Both the position numbers and the translations under genes were made by a program. This document shows positions 1 to 8,379 of a stretch of 11,887 nt of DNA, piece after piece. The stretch comes from Phlegmacium glaucopus (Eukaryota; Basidiomycota; Agaricomycetes; Agaricales; Cortinariaceae): positions 8,825 through 20,711 of the forward strand of contig MU130643.1 of the NCBI GenBank assembly GCA_015039465.1, read 5' to 3'. The notes under the pieces are model-generated. The model saw only the letters and a program-made list of their open reading frames with translations, searched no databases and was not told the origin of the DNA. Position 1 is the stretch's first letter, and each line of letters starts with the position of its first letter.

Positions 1-102
1 GGTGACGGAAGCGGAGTTGGACGGAAGGTCGGAGGTCGTCGGAAAGGTGGGGTGTATGATTCTAGAGTTGAGGTTTGGGTTAAAGTCGGGTGTCCCCTAA
101 CA
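1..102 (+). repeat. Possible 3' end of an unrelated LTR (partial)
   Basis: The window opens with a G-rich stretch that ends in GTGTCCCCTAACA at 90-102. A terminal TAACA is the expected 3' end of an LTR that begins TGTTA, and the extreme right end of the window has a matching GTGTCCCCT (11877-11885). The beginning of such an LTR would lie outside the window. No partner copy is visible here, so this is only a suggestion. Confidence 0.2.
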
Positions 103-1340
103 TTAGCAGGTCTCCAAAATTGAATAGCTGAGCTTATGAAATTGAATGTTCTCTGTATTGGTTTGGCCTGTTTTAATCCATCATCTCTGGCATTGACCAT
201 GTCATTGCCAGGTATTGTCTTCCTTGGAGGGTTGCCATCAGAAGAGTTCTTTAGGCGTCCACAACAAATTCTGTGAACAGAACGGAATTGAATAGCCAGA
301 AGAACAATCATGGAGACTCCAGAGAATGTCAACAAGAGAGTATTAGGGTGGAGAAGGCCAGGAGACTGAGAGAGACTGAGAGGCATGGTGATGAATTGAA
401 AGCAAGTGCCAAACTGCAACAGGAGTCCCAATTAATCCAGCCCTGACTAAGGCACAGTGCTGTGTGCCATATATGTGGAAATGTGATTGAAAGCTGTTCA
501 AGTTGAAGTAAAGGTCCACCTTTATCTGTGGAAGGAAGCATATTATTGCGAGCACAGCAAGCAATTTTGGCTCTAGGGGTGAAAGGCCCAGACAAACAAA
601 TACAAATTTTAAGCACGTAAATTTGTATCAGTAACTTTCTTGAATGCCCCAATATATTGTTCCCCATCCCCTTTGAAAATGTAGAATCAGATAGAAGACC
701 TTAAATTTTGCAAGATTCCCCAAGAAAAATTGGAAGTAATTGTACATTTTGTTCCACTTGAAAGAAGTTCCCGGTTATTCTGGAGTACAGAAACTTGGTG
801 GTAAATACATACAATATCATTTCGACGATTATGCATGTAGATATTTCTAAAATTGTTCATAGATATGCATACTCAATACTACATGAACATTCAGGTCTAA
901 AAAATATGATGTACAATTGTCATGCAACTAGGATGGCTAAGCAAGCCTTGCCTCCATCAGGAAAAACCCAAACTCAGAATTTTTACCAATTTTGAGAATT
1001 TTTAAAGATCTTGAGACTGACCCTAAACTTGGAAATTTTGAAGAATATCTGACATTTTATGAATATTGGGTAGGGCAATTGTAAAACTCCAAAAAATTTC
1101 AGAAATTGTGAGACATTTTGTTAGTATTTTCACTTGATTTTTGTGGCCTAAAAATCTGGTGTTGGGCACTTTACATCACATTTATATATTTCTAAGTAGT
1201 GTAGAAGAATAAAAGGTGACTTAACTTGGGGACTGACTGAGAGGCACAAATGTTGAGAGAAGTGATTTGTTCTCCAAGTCTGTCAAAACTTCAACAACAC
1301 ATGATCATGTTGACTTCCAAATATGGCATGTTGGTTGAAT
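103..1340. other. AT-rich stretch without a recognisable gene
   Basis: I see no gene here. Open frames are short (at most about 110 codons), lack recognisable motifs, and none shows codon structure or paired splice sites that would join them into a protein. From about 580 onward the sequence is clearly AT-rich, with poly-A and poly-T runs typical of fungal intergenic DNA or old repeat debris. No LTR, terminal inverted repeat or tRNA-like fold was found by eye. Confidence 0.5.
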
Positions 1341-1889
1341 TATTCCCCATGCTTTCTTCTTCCTACCACTTCAACGACAACCATGGCCACCTCCACATCC
1401 ATGATAACAACCCTGAACACGATCACTAGCACAATTCATTGGACGACCACCACATCACCAGCACAGCCCCCACACATCAAAAACAAAATGTGACAGCAAC
1501 AAAGTGGCACAGCAACGAGGAGGGGCCCTCAGGTGAGTGCCCTGGTCAGCTACGCCCACCTGGACATTCCACATCTCACAACTCCAGTTAGCCCAGCCCA
1601 CACCCAAACTACCACCCTGCCCTCCAAAACCACCACCTGCAGCCCGGCATAGGCACCACATCACCGAACGCCAATGAGGACATGAGCCCACCACCACATC
1701 ATCACCCAGGCAAACATGAATGCACCAAACATGAATGTAGCCAAGGAGGGGACAGGCGTGTCAACGACAACCAGTGGCACCTCTGGTCAAGTTGCTGGTG
1801 CAATTGGTTGTTGGAGTAGTTTTAGTCAACAATGTTAAAATTTTGGTAATCGGGTTGAAGTACAGCAAGCCAGCTAGGGAGCTAACACA
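1341..1889 (+). other. C/A-rich low-complexity stretch, possible gene remnant
   Basis: This stretch is strongly skewed to C and A on the plus strand. In one frame it would encode Thr-, Pro-, Ser- and His-rich sequence, broken by several stops. It holds a 12-bp direct repeat CAAACATGAATG at 1711-1722 and 1726-1737 (15-bp period). The composition differs from the AT-rich DNA to its left, and a degraded low-complexity gene is possible. No domain is recognisable. The 80-codon minus-strand frame at 1455-1697 is probably a shadow of the composition. The stretch ends at the retrotransposon insertion point. Confidence 0.25.
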
Positions 1890-1894
1890 GGTGG
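1890..1894. repeat. Target-site duplication GGTGG, left copy
   Basis: GGTGG directly precedes the LTR terminus TGTTAC and recurs directly after the other LTR at 9932-9936. A 5-bp duplication is the usual size for Ty3/gypsy integration. The exact match shows that both element ends are original and that the element inserted as one unit. Confidence 0.93.
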
Positions 1895-2331
1895 TGTTAC
1901 GGCGACTATAAGCTTGCACTCGCGTTCAGTGCTGGGCCGATAGACCAAGTAACTAGGGACTGTTGTACAGTTGCAATCGTATTCAACAAGTAAGACTGAG
2001 GATGGCAGGTTCTGAGCAAGCTGTGTAGATTAAGACTGTAGGAATACAGAAGGTCTAAACTAGAGATCATAGCTATGGGTATGGCTCTTATATACTAAAG
2101 GGGTCGAGTCAGAGATAAGGAGATGGTCCGTGCTAGGAGTACGAGTCGGTACGAGTCAGAGATAAAGGGAACGGAAGCGATAGCTAAGTATAGTACAAGG
2201 AAGGTTCAGGGCAAAGGGTAAGTGGGGAAAGAGGTGGTGTAGGAAGAGAGCGACGAAGGAAGGTTGTAATGTACAGTAAAGGGAGAAGAGAAAAAGAGTA
2301 GGGGCCATGCGCGTACCAGACGTTCATAACA
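1895..2331 (-). repeat. 3' LTR of the chromovirus
   Basis: It starts TGTTAC and ends ATAACA on the plus strand, so the terminal inverted repeat is TGTTA/TAACA. It aligns to the other LTR with a constant offset of 7,600 and no gaps. The eight mismatches are at 1900, 1922, 1928, 2003, 2037, 2038, 2143 and 2146. On the minus strand it holds a U3 of about 269 bp, a TATA box (2094-2087), and the inferred start of R at about 2062. The 14-mer CGAGTCAGAGATAA occurs twice, at 2105-2118 and 2152-2165. No clear AATAAA signal was seen on the minus strand. Confidence 0.95.
2087..2094 (-). promoter_or_regulatory. TATA box in the 3' LTR
   Basis: TATATAAG on the minus strand, identical to the one in the 5' LTR. 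In this downstream copy it would drive transcription outward into the left flank. Its practical role there is unknown. Confidence 0.55.
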
Positions 2332-2335
2332 TTAG

Positions 2336-2341
2336 CCCACT
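2336..2341 (-). other. Possible polypurine tract remnant
   Basis: Plus-strand DNA synthesis in LTR elements starts at a purine run just upstream of the 3' LTR. Here the minus strand reads AGTGGG followed by CTAA and then the LTR start. The run is short and not directly adjacent to the LTR, so the call rests mostly on position. Confidence 0.3.
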
Positions 2342-2347
2342 GTTAGC

Positions 2348-2956
2348 CTAAAGATTGTCCTCGATTTTGTTATCCTTGAAGTATTCTTCTAAGTCTTGTT
2401 TCTGTTGCTCGGCCTGTTGTTGATCCTTTCGGAGGCCGACTTTGATCTTGTGTTTGGAGAGTGCAAGGATTTGGTCCATCTTGAGTGCTTTTGCTGCAAC
2501 ATCAATATCTCTCCAGATTTGGGTGGTAGAGGCGTGGTGACTTCCATAATGAGGATTGTAGATAACCCAAAGGAGGGAGGCAAATTGTTTGGCTGTGATT
2601 CCGGGAAGTTCAATGGCATCAAATATGTTGGTTCCTCGAATCTTGGATTGTGCTACAGTTTGTCCGTCAGACAATTCGGCGTCGACGAATGCTAGTTGTT
2701 CTGAAAGCCAGATGGATTCTCGGTCAAAGAAGTATCAATGGACTTTGAAGTGAATATGTTTGGTTTGAAAGAAAAAGTGACCGCCTGCAATATGAAGCAT
2801 GGGGGGAAGTTGACCGGGTCGGAAAATGGGGATACCATTCTCGGGTGTGATATCTTCAACATATTTGTGGAATTGGTCGATATTGTCGTACATAGTGGCA
2901 GCAGTGTTGAAGTCCATATTGGCAGAAGTGATGCGAGCAGCAGGTGCAAGAGCCAT
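2348..2956 (-). pseudogene. ORF3: BTB/POZ-like protein carried by the retrotransposon
   Basis: A 202-codon reading frame from an ATG in good context (A at -3, G at +4) to TAG, ending 16 bp before the 3' LTR. It is interrupted once, by TGA at 2737-2735 after codon 73. The residues around it read KVH-stop-YFFDRES, matching the basidiomycete BTB signature in which VHRYFF/VHRYFL is followed by (D/E)RES. Further on, ELPG, then FASLLWVIYNPHYG, then an acidic/hydrophobic helix (IWRDIDVAAKALKM) fit the rest of a BTB fold of the type abundant in Agaricomycetes. BTB domains dimerise and recruit partners such as Cullin-3 ubiquitin ligases or transcription factors. The C-terminus is Gln/Lys/Glu-rich and probably helical. 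There is no intron, which fits capture through RNA. It has its own promoter-like upstream region. The BTB call is from motif memory and needs a profile search. The role in the element is unknown. Confidence 0.7.
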
Positions 2957-3063
2957 AGTATAGAAGAGGCGATAGAGAAAAGGGAAGGGATAAGTCGCAA
3001 GTTCTTATAAGGAGGAATAGAGTCAGAGATAGAGAGGAGTCATAGATATGAGGAGGGATACTC
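2957..3063 (-). promoter_or_regulatory. Promoter-like region of ORF3
   Basis: Between the end of ORF2 and the ORF3 ATG lies about 107 bp with the layout of a compact fungal promoter on the minus strand. TATCTCTGACTC lies at 3031-3020, a TATA box TATAAG at 3009-3004, then a pyrimidine-rich tract (CTTATCCCTTCCCTTTTCTC region) running up to the start codon. TATA to ATG is 53 bp, giving room for a short leader. The 12-base motif also occurs twice in the LTR U3. Function is inferred. Confidence 0.45.
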
Positions 3064-3075
3064 TTAGCGTATGAC

Positions 3076-4194
3076 TCAATGTTCTCTGGTAAGGTTACCG
3101 TCTTCATCTCCGTCAACATCATAAAATCCGGTTCCGTAAATGTCGGGATCGCAGTCTTCTTCCTTTTTAACTTTAGATTTGCATCGGCAGGTATTACCAT
3201 CCATCTGTCCTTGGCACCAAGCAACATGATCATAGAAGAGGGGGAGTCGACAACTAGCACAGTGTTCTGGTTCTTGTCATCGTCATTTGGGGAGAGGGGC
3301 TTTGTCTTCTTCTTTGTTCTTGGGGCAATTGCTGGGCCAATGTCCAGGGGCCACTCATTTACAAACAGTACATTTATAGGCACCACATTCTTGTTTGCGA
3401 TGTCCAATAACGCCGCATTGAAAGCACTTTGGTCGACTATTAGGGGCTCGTGTTGTGTATGGAATAGATCGGATGAGGGGAATATTAGCTTCAGATGGTT
3501 GTCGGGTATGGGGTTGAGGGCGAATACGGGTTCCAGTTTCTTCGGAAGGGTTTTTGAGAGGAATGTTATTAGGGAACATAGTGGGAGAATTGGGGGGAAC
3601 AGGGATCCAAAGGTTGACAGTTGGGATCGTCAGAGTTAGGGTTTGTTCAATTCGTTTACTAAGTCCATTTATTTCGAGACGAGGGATAAGTTGTTGAATA
3701 TTATGTTCTTGGGTTGCATTTGTTTGTCGTAATTCTTGTGCCATTTTGATAAGACCTTCGGCCATCTTTTCTAAGGTATTAGCTTGAGGGAGTACCAATC
3801 AATGGTGGCAGTAGGCAATGTCGAATGTTTTGAAATCGGAGTCGTGGGTCCAATCTTGAAGATGGTCTCGTACATAGGTCCGGTAGTGGGAATAGGTGGG
3901 GAATTGAGAATCAAATATTTGGGTAATACCTTGGATTCTGAATTGTTGGTTGGTGGTAGTAGAACTTGTAGGGGAAGATGGGGGAAGAGGGAATTGCGTA
4001 GCAAGGAATGTGGTATGGTCTAAGAGGGGTTCGTTTTCAAGAATGGTAGCAAGGGATGCGGTAGTACTGAGCATAGAAGTAGATGAAGGAGTCATGGATG
4101 GAGTGGTTAAGGGAGGGATGTTTCCTTTGTTATCTTCACTGGAGTTGGTGTCAATTTTTGTAACTTTGAAGAAGGTCTTGTGAATTGGTGACAT
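3076..4194 (-). pseudogene. ORF2: coiled-coil, cysteine-rich CCHC zinc-knuckle protein downstream of pol
   Basis: About 372 codons, starting at an ATG in good context that overlaps the 3' end of pol by 44 bp in another frame. TGA stops interrupt it at 3799-3801, 3355-3357, 3283-3285 and 3277-3279, each explainable as CGA (Arg). Parts in order: a Ser/Thr/Pro-rich N-terminus; a segment ending in DWTHDSDFKTFDIAYC; a probable coiled coil (about 3774-3686); a Pro/Arg-rich linker; a canonical CCHC knuckle CFQCGVIGHRKQEC (3426-3385); a second variant knuckle CTVCK-stop-VAPGHWPSNC (3372-3325), in which the stop falls between Cys pairs; a third Cys/His cluster (3261-3181); and an acidic C-terminus rich in Asp and Glu. 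Tandem knuckles with APGH are seen in basidiomycete retroelement-associated proteins and suggest nucleic-acid binding. It could be a second Gag-like or nucleocapsid protein. The exact family is not recognised. A TAA follows the terminal TGA four codons later. Confidence 0.7.
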
Positions 4195-5660
4195 TTTGTT
4201 CGGGTTCCCAGGTGTTTTCTGCAGTTGAATATCCTTTCCATTTTATAAGGAAAGTGTATCCTCTTTCCTGTCGTCTGTGGGAGATTATTGACTCGACTTC
4301 GTACTCTGGTTGGCCTTCGATAAGGTCAGGAGGTGGTTGTGGGAAGTTATTGCCATAGACTCCATTTGTCTTGTAAGGGGAAAGTAGCGTGATATGAATG
4401 ACTGGGTGGATTCTCCAGGAGCGAGGTAATTCCAGGCGGTAGCTGAGGGGACTTAGAACTTCTATGACTTTGAAGGGGCCTTCTTGCTTAGGTGCCATTT
4501 TCTTGGTTTTGTATCGTAGTTTAAGGTATTGTGACTCAAGCCACACCTTATCTCCTATCTTGAATGGGGTGAAACCTTGGGTAATGTGTTCAGTCATGAC
4601 TTGTCGTGCAAGTTCATGGGCTGCATTGGCTTCTTTCCGTGCTTCTTGGAGATTGATAAGGTGTTCTTGGGTATCAGGGATATTGGTTCTAGGGAATGCG
4701 GTGGGGATAGCGGTTGGGTTATAACCCATTTGGAGGAATAGGGGAGATTCTTTTTGCATAGCATGTGGTTTGGTGTTGTAAGAGAATTCGAGGGTAGGGA
4801 GGTATTGTCGCCATTGGTCAGGGTTATTTGCACAGAAGATGGATAGATAAGCTTCAATTTCTTGGTTTGCTCTTTCGGTAGCTCCGTCGGTCTGTGGGTG
4901 ATGGGCTGTGCTCATGACTAGGTTGATGCCAAGAAGTCGTCCTAATTCCCAAAAGACGTGAGAGGCGAATTGGGGGCCACGGTCGGAGATAGCTTTGTCC
5001 GGTAGTCCATATCTTTTGTAAAGTGAGTCAAGTAAAATAGAGGCGGTTCCGTTGGCATCAATTGTTTTGTGGCATGGAGTTAGAATTACCCCCTTTGTAG
5101 ACCCGTGGTTGACCACGACCATGATAGAGTCAAAGCCGTTGGAGGGAGGGAGATCTGTGATGAAATCCATAGTGATCAGAGAGAATGGGCGAAGTTGTTC
5201 GGAACGAATAGGTTGTAAAGGCGGGGAAATAGGGTGTTGGTTTATCTTGTGTTGTTGACAGATGGCGCAGCCATCAATGTAGTTTCGAATGAATGTAGCC
5301 ATCCCAGGCCACCAATAGTCACGTTGGACTAGGTTTTGGGTAACAAGGTGGCCGGGGTGTCCAGCAGGGATAGAGTCGTGATGTTTTCGAACAATGTTAC
5401 GACGTAAGTCCATGTTATCAGGTACGTAGCAGCGGTTTTTATAGAAAACCAGGTCACTGTCGGTTCGCCAGTCACTAAGGGCAGAGCGCATAGGGAGGGG
5501 CCCGCCATGGAGGATCACATGTAAAGCGGTTTTGACGACATCGTCCATTTGTTTTGTAGAGGTTATGAGCTCTTGGAGTTCCGTGTCGATGGCGTTAATG
5601 AAAAGATTGTCAGGGAGTAATGTGCGGTCTTCATTGTCGTTTTCCATTCCAACAGTAAGG
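4151..5660 (-). other. Pol domain: integrase with GPY/F and chromodomain
   Basis: Integrase inserts the cDNA into the genome. The zinc-binding HHCC module is present (His at about 5380 and 5359; CAIC with Cys at 5269 and 5260), with the typical RDYWWPGM between. The catalytic D,D35E core is complete: Asp in TMDFITDLP (5167-5165), Asp in ISDRGPQF (4984-4982) and Glu in DGATERANQ (4876-4874), with exactly 35 residues between the last two. VVNHGSTKG has Asn where the family normally has Asp, another CpG-type change. A GPY/F module (EGPFKVIEVLSPLSYRLELP) and HPVIHITLLSPY follow. The end is a chromodomain (EYEVESIISH, then LIKWKGYSTAENTWEPE), about 4306-4154. Its aromatic cage residues Y, W and W are visible. 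No stop interrupts this part. Confidence 0.93.
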
Positions 5661-5689
5661 TCGGTGCGCCGTGAAAGGGCATCGGATTG

Positions 5690-6980
5690 AACCATTTGGG
5701 TTCCGGGGATGTGTGTGAGGTGGATGTCAAATTCAGAGAGGAAAAGGCTCCATCGAGCTTGTTGTTGATTGAGTTTTTGAGTGGTTTTGAAGTAGGTTAG
5801 GTTCTTGTGGTCGGAGCGTATGGTGACTGGGTATGGGTTTCCCATCAAATAGTGTCACCATTCTTTGAGGGCTCGAATAATTGCTAGGAGTTCTCGGTCG
5901 TAGATTTCGTAATTTTGTTCTGTAGTGTTGAATGACTTGGATAGATATCCACAGGGATGCCAGTCTCCATTGTTATCTTGTTGTCGTAGTACTGCTCCTG
6001 AAGTGTATTTAGAGGCGTCCGTTTCGAGTTTGAAAGGTTTTGTTGCATCGGGCATTTGTAATACAGGGGATTCGGTGAATTTCTTCTTGAGTGTTTTGAA
6101 AGCCTGGCTTCGTTCGGGTGTCCATTCAAATTTCATATCCTTTTTGAGTAGGTCATTGAGTGGTTTTGTCATGTTACCGTATCCTTGGATAAATCGTCGA
6201 TAGTAGTTGCCAAAGCCTAGAAAAGAGCGGATTTCGTGTACTGAAGTTGGTGCAGGCCAATCAGCAATTCCAGCGAGTTTTACAGGGTCCATGGCGAGTT
6301 TGTTTTCTTCAATGACTAATCCTAGGAATTCCACTTTGGTTTGCCAGAAAGCGCATTTCTCAGGTTTAAGGTATAGGTCATTGTCGGCAAGGCGTTGGAG
6401 AATCCGTCTAGTGTTTTTCATGTTTTCAGCAATTGTTTTGGTGAATATAAAGATGTTGTCCATGTAGATGACGACCCATCCTTCGGTAGTTTCAATTATG
6501 AATATGTTGTCCATCATTGCTTGAAACGTGGCGGGAGAGTTACAAAGTCCGAAAAACATGACTGTGGGTTCAAATAATCCTTTGTTGGTTTTGAAAGCTG
6601 CTTTCCATTGGTCTCCATCTCTAATGCGTACATTGTTGTATCCCCATCGGATGTCCAATTTAGTGAAGTATTTGGCGCCTTTGAGTTTATCAATGAGTTT
6701 GGAGATGAGGGGGAGTGGATAGGTATTCTTGACTGTTCCTTCATTGAGTGTTCGGTAGTCCTGTGTGGGGCGTACTTTTCCATCTTTTTTGTCGACAAAG
6801 AAGAATGGTGATGCCATGGGGGACTTGGATGGTCGTATGTAACCTTTATCAAGGTTTTCCTTGAGGAATTTGTCCAGTTCAGCTTGTTCCAGTAGTGTGA
6901 GTGGGTAAACCTTGCAGTTGCGGGGTATGAAATTGTCTTTAAGGTCGATGGCATGATCGTAGGGTCTTGCTCCAGGGAAT
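5690..6980 (-). other. Pol domain: reverse transcriptase and RNase H, catalytic motif lost
   Basis: The start of RT ([13 protein letters not shown]) follows the TGA at 6980. RT motifs follow in order: [28 protein letters not shown] with the first catalytic Asp at 6655-6653; [12 protein letters not shown]; then YMDNIFIF at 6466-6455. The family standard is YMDD or YLDD, so the last catalytic Asp is Asn here. The codon AAC follows GAC, so GAC-GAC to GAC-AAC is a CpG to CpA change. An inactive polymerase is expected. RNase H follows with its acidic residues intact: TDASKYTSG (Asp at 6019-6017), YDRELLAI (Glu at 5893-5891) and RSDHKNL (Asp at 5812-5810). A TGA at 5855 splits RNase H. Confidence 0.9.
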
Positions 6981-7498
6981 CATTCTGCGGTTTCCTTGTT
7001 GAAGATGCGCCAATAATCCATAAGTTCCAGTGGTATCATTTCTTCCAGAGTTTTCTCATCTTTCTTTGCATTTTGTTCACTTGCTAAGGCAGTAGAGACG
7101 TTGGTTTTGTTGACCCAGAGTTTGTTGTCCATGACGTGGTTGATAAAAGCGGCGGCCAGCTCAGTTTCACTGTCGTCGAGGTTGAGTTCGATGGTTTCAT
7201 TTTCGTTGTCCAATTTTAGGAGTGTTGAATTGAGGGGTGATTCCTCATCTTCGACTTCTTCTATTGTGGCTTTCAGAAGAGTTGGAGTTTCGGGGATTGA
7301 GGTGACTTGTTCTCTTTTTCTCCAATCGGGGGAATCACTTCTTCGCAGTTTGGTCTTCTTCTTTCTCTTTTCCTTCCATTTCTCTATTGTTTCTTTCATT
7401 TCTTTTTCTACTTGGTTGTACCGTGTTTCATCAATTTCCATCCTGTTTAAGGTGGTGGTGTGGGCGTTTTGCGTTTCCTGTAATCATTGTCAATTCCT

Positions 7499-7951
7499 TC
7501 AATTGTAAGTCAGGGCCAGTTGGTGTTTTCCCATTGGAAGATGCATTCGTCCAGTTTCCCAGTCTATTTGAGGGTTATGGGCTTGGAACCAGGGGAGTCC
7601 AAATATGACATCGGCGCTTGCAAGTGTGACGATATGAAGTCGTTCCATCATCCAACTGTTGCCTTGTTGATATCTGATCCAGGTATAATGCGTGATTTTC
7701 CCATTGGAATTAGGGGATCCGTCTGCGTTTCGGGGGAGTATAGGTTTGTCGAGGGGATATAGAAGTACTTGATGTCGTTTGGCGAAGCTGGCATTCATAA
7801 AGAGTCCACCAGGTCCAGTGTCCATAAGAATTTGGGCGTCAACAATTTTGTTCTCTTTCTCAGTTTTGCACGTGATAGGGGTCTGTAAGATCATAGATTG
7901 TTTTCCCATCTCGGCTACTAATACAGAAGAAATCATCAGCGACACCGACAT
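7499..7951 (-). other. Pol domain: retroviral-type aspartic protease
   Basis: This domain cleaves the polyprotein into mature parts. The catalytic triad DTG is visible at 7822-7814 in the context ILMDTGPGGLF, followed by ADVIFGLPWFQAHNPQIDW, the hydrophobic-Gly motif that closes retropepsins and is very typical of fungal Ty3/gypsy proteases. The Asp is intact. The segment ends at the first of three closely spaced TGA stops in an Arg/Gln-rich linker, so protease would be separated from RT in the present copy. Confidence 0.85.
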
Positions 7952-7968
7952 TGAAACTGTGTGCTTGC

Positions 7969-8379
7969 CTAAAAATCCTGGTCCTTGACTACTTCGTCTA
8001 TCAACTTCTCTTTTTCTTCTACATCCATATCTTCGACTAGGTTGCGTATTATGGCTCGGGCGGTAGCGGCTGTCTTCTTGAATCCATTGAATTTCTTGTA
8101 ACTGCTGTCATTTGGTTTGACATAGTTCGAGCTTGTGTTTGGGGCGTTGTTTTGCTTGGAGCGGCATTCTCGGGCGAAGTGTCCTATCTTGTGGCAATGG
8201 AAGCATCTTTGTTCTTTCATGTGTTGTTCGCATTCTTCTATAGTGAGGCAGTCGATCTCGGTTGTGTCAATATCCATAGCATTGGGATCATGATGATGAT
8301 TAACATAGCGTGGCGCAGGATAAGTTTCTTGGTTTGGGGGGTGCTTCCAGTTTTTCGCTGAGTTATACCCTTGCATCAT
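7969..8379 (-). pseudogene. gag: gag 3' part: nucleocapsid with CCHC zinc knuckle
   Basis: This is the C-terminal part of Gag, in the -1 frame relative to the capsid part. It begins at an ATGATG overlapping the TGA that ends the upstream frame. It holds CFHCHKIGHFAREC, a perfect C-x2-C-x4-H-x4-C knuckle that binds element RNA, followed by Lys/Asn-rich and acidic (DMDVEEKEKLIDE) segments. It ends with TAG at 7971-7969. The stop lies directly in a T-run where a -1 slip would continue into protease. The shift from the capsid frame is most simply a 1-base deletion, but reinitiation cannot be excluded. Confidence 0.85.
7970..7978 (-). promoter_or_regulatory. Candidate -1 ribosomal frameshift site between gag and pol
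   Basis: In the gag frame the minus strand reads CAG GAT TTT TAG. A -1 slip on G-GAT-TTT gives TTA GGC and enters the protease frame directly. The heptamer has the same pattern class as GGAUUUA, used between pro and pol in mouse mammary tumour virus. No strong downstream hairpin is visible. A 1-base loss from a longer T-run would look the same. Confidence 0.35.

Larger units (their letters stand above)
4151..7974 (-). pseudogene. pol: pol: protease-RT-RNase H-integrase-chromodomain polyprotein, inactivated
   Basis: One continuous minus-strand frame of about 1,270 codons carries every Ty3/gypsy Pol domain in the standard order. It has no ATG at its start; it is entered from gag by a -1 shift at about 7972. 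Five TGA stops interrupt it: 7499-7501, 7490-7492, 7484-7486, 6980-6982 and 5855-5857. Their residue contexts call for Arg in several cases (for example KEW-stop-HYLMGNPYP at the RNase H break and [18 protein letters not shown] before RT). There is no frameshift within pol. The final stop is itself TGA, with TAA shortly after, so the native end may lie a few codons downstream. Domain details are given in the separate entries. Confidence 0.93.

Noticed and set aside
329..667. 112-codon minus-strand open frame in the left flank
   Set aside because: No motif, Leu/Ser-rich composition typical of random frames, start not an evident ATG context, no splice structure.
795..995. 66-codon plus-strand open frame
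   Set aside because: Starts with a non-ATG codon in AT-rich DNA and has no recognisable domain.
2348..2956. ORF3 as a host gene into which the element inserted
   Set aside because: It lies fully between the LTRs, which carry an exact 5-bp target duplication, so it is inside the element.
2856..3407. A 183-codon minus-strand open frame overlapping ORF2
   Set aside because: It lies in a different frame from the zinc knuckles and runs without stops only by chance; its sequence reads as a shifted version of ORF2 and the ORF3 leader.
3079..3639. A 186-codon plus-strand open frame opposite ORF2
   Set aside because: It is antisense to the zinc-knuckle frame, shows no motif, and the reverse strand has clear CCHC patterns. 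The same applies to other plus-strand frames across 2396-8361.
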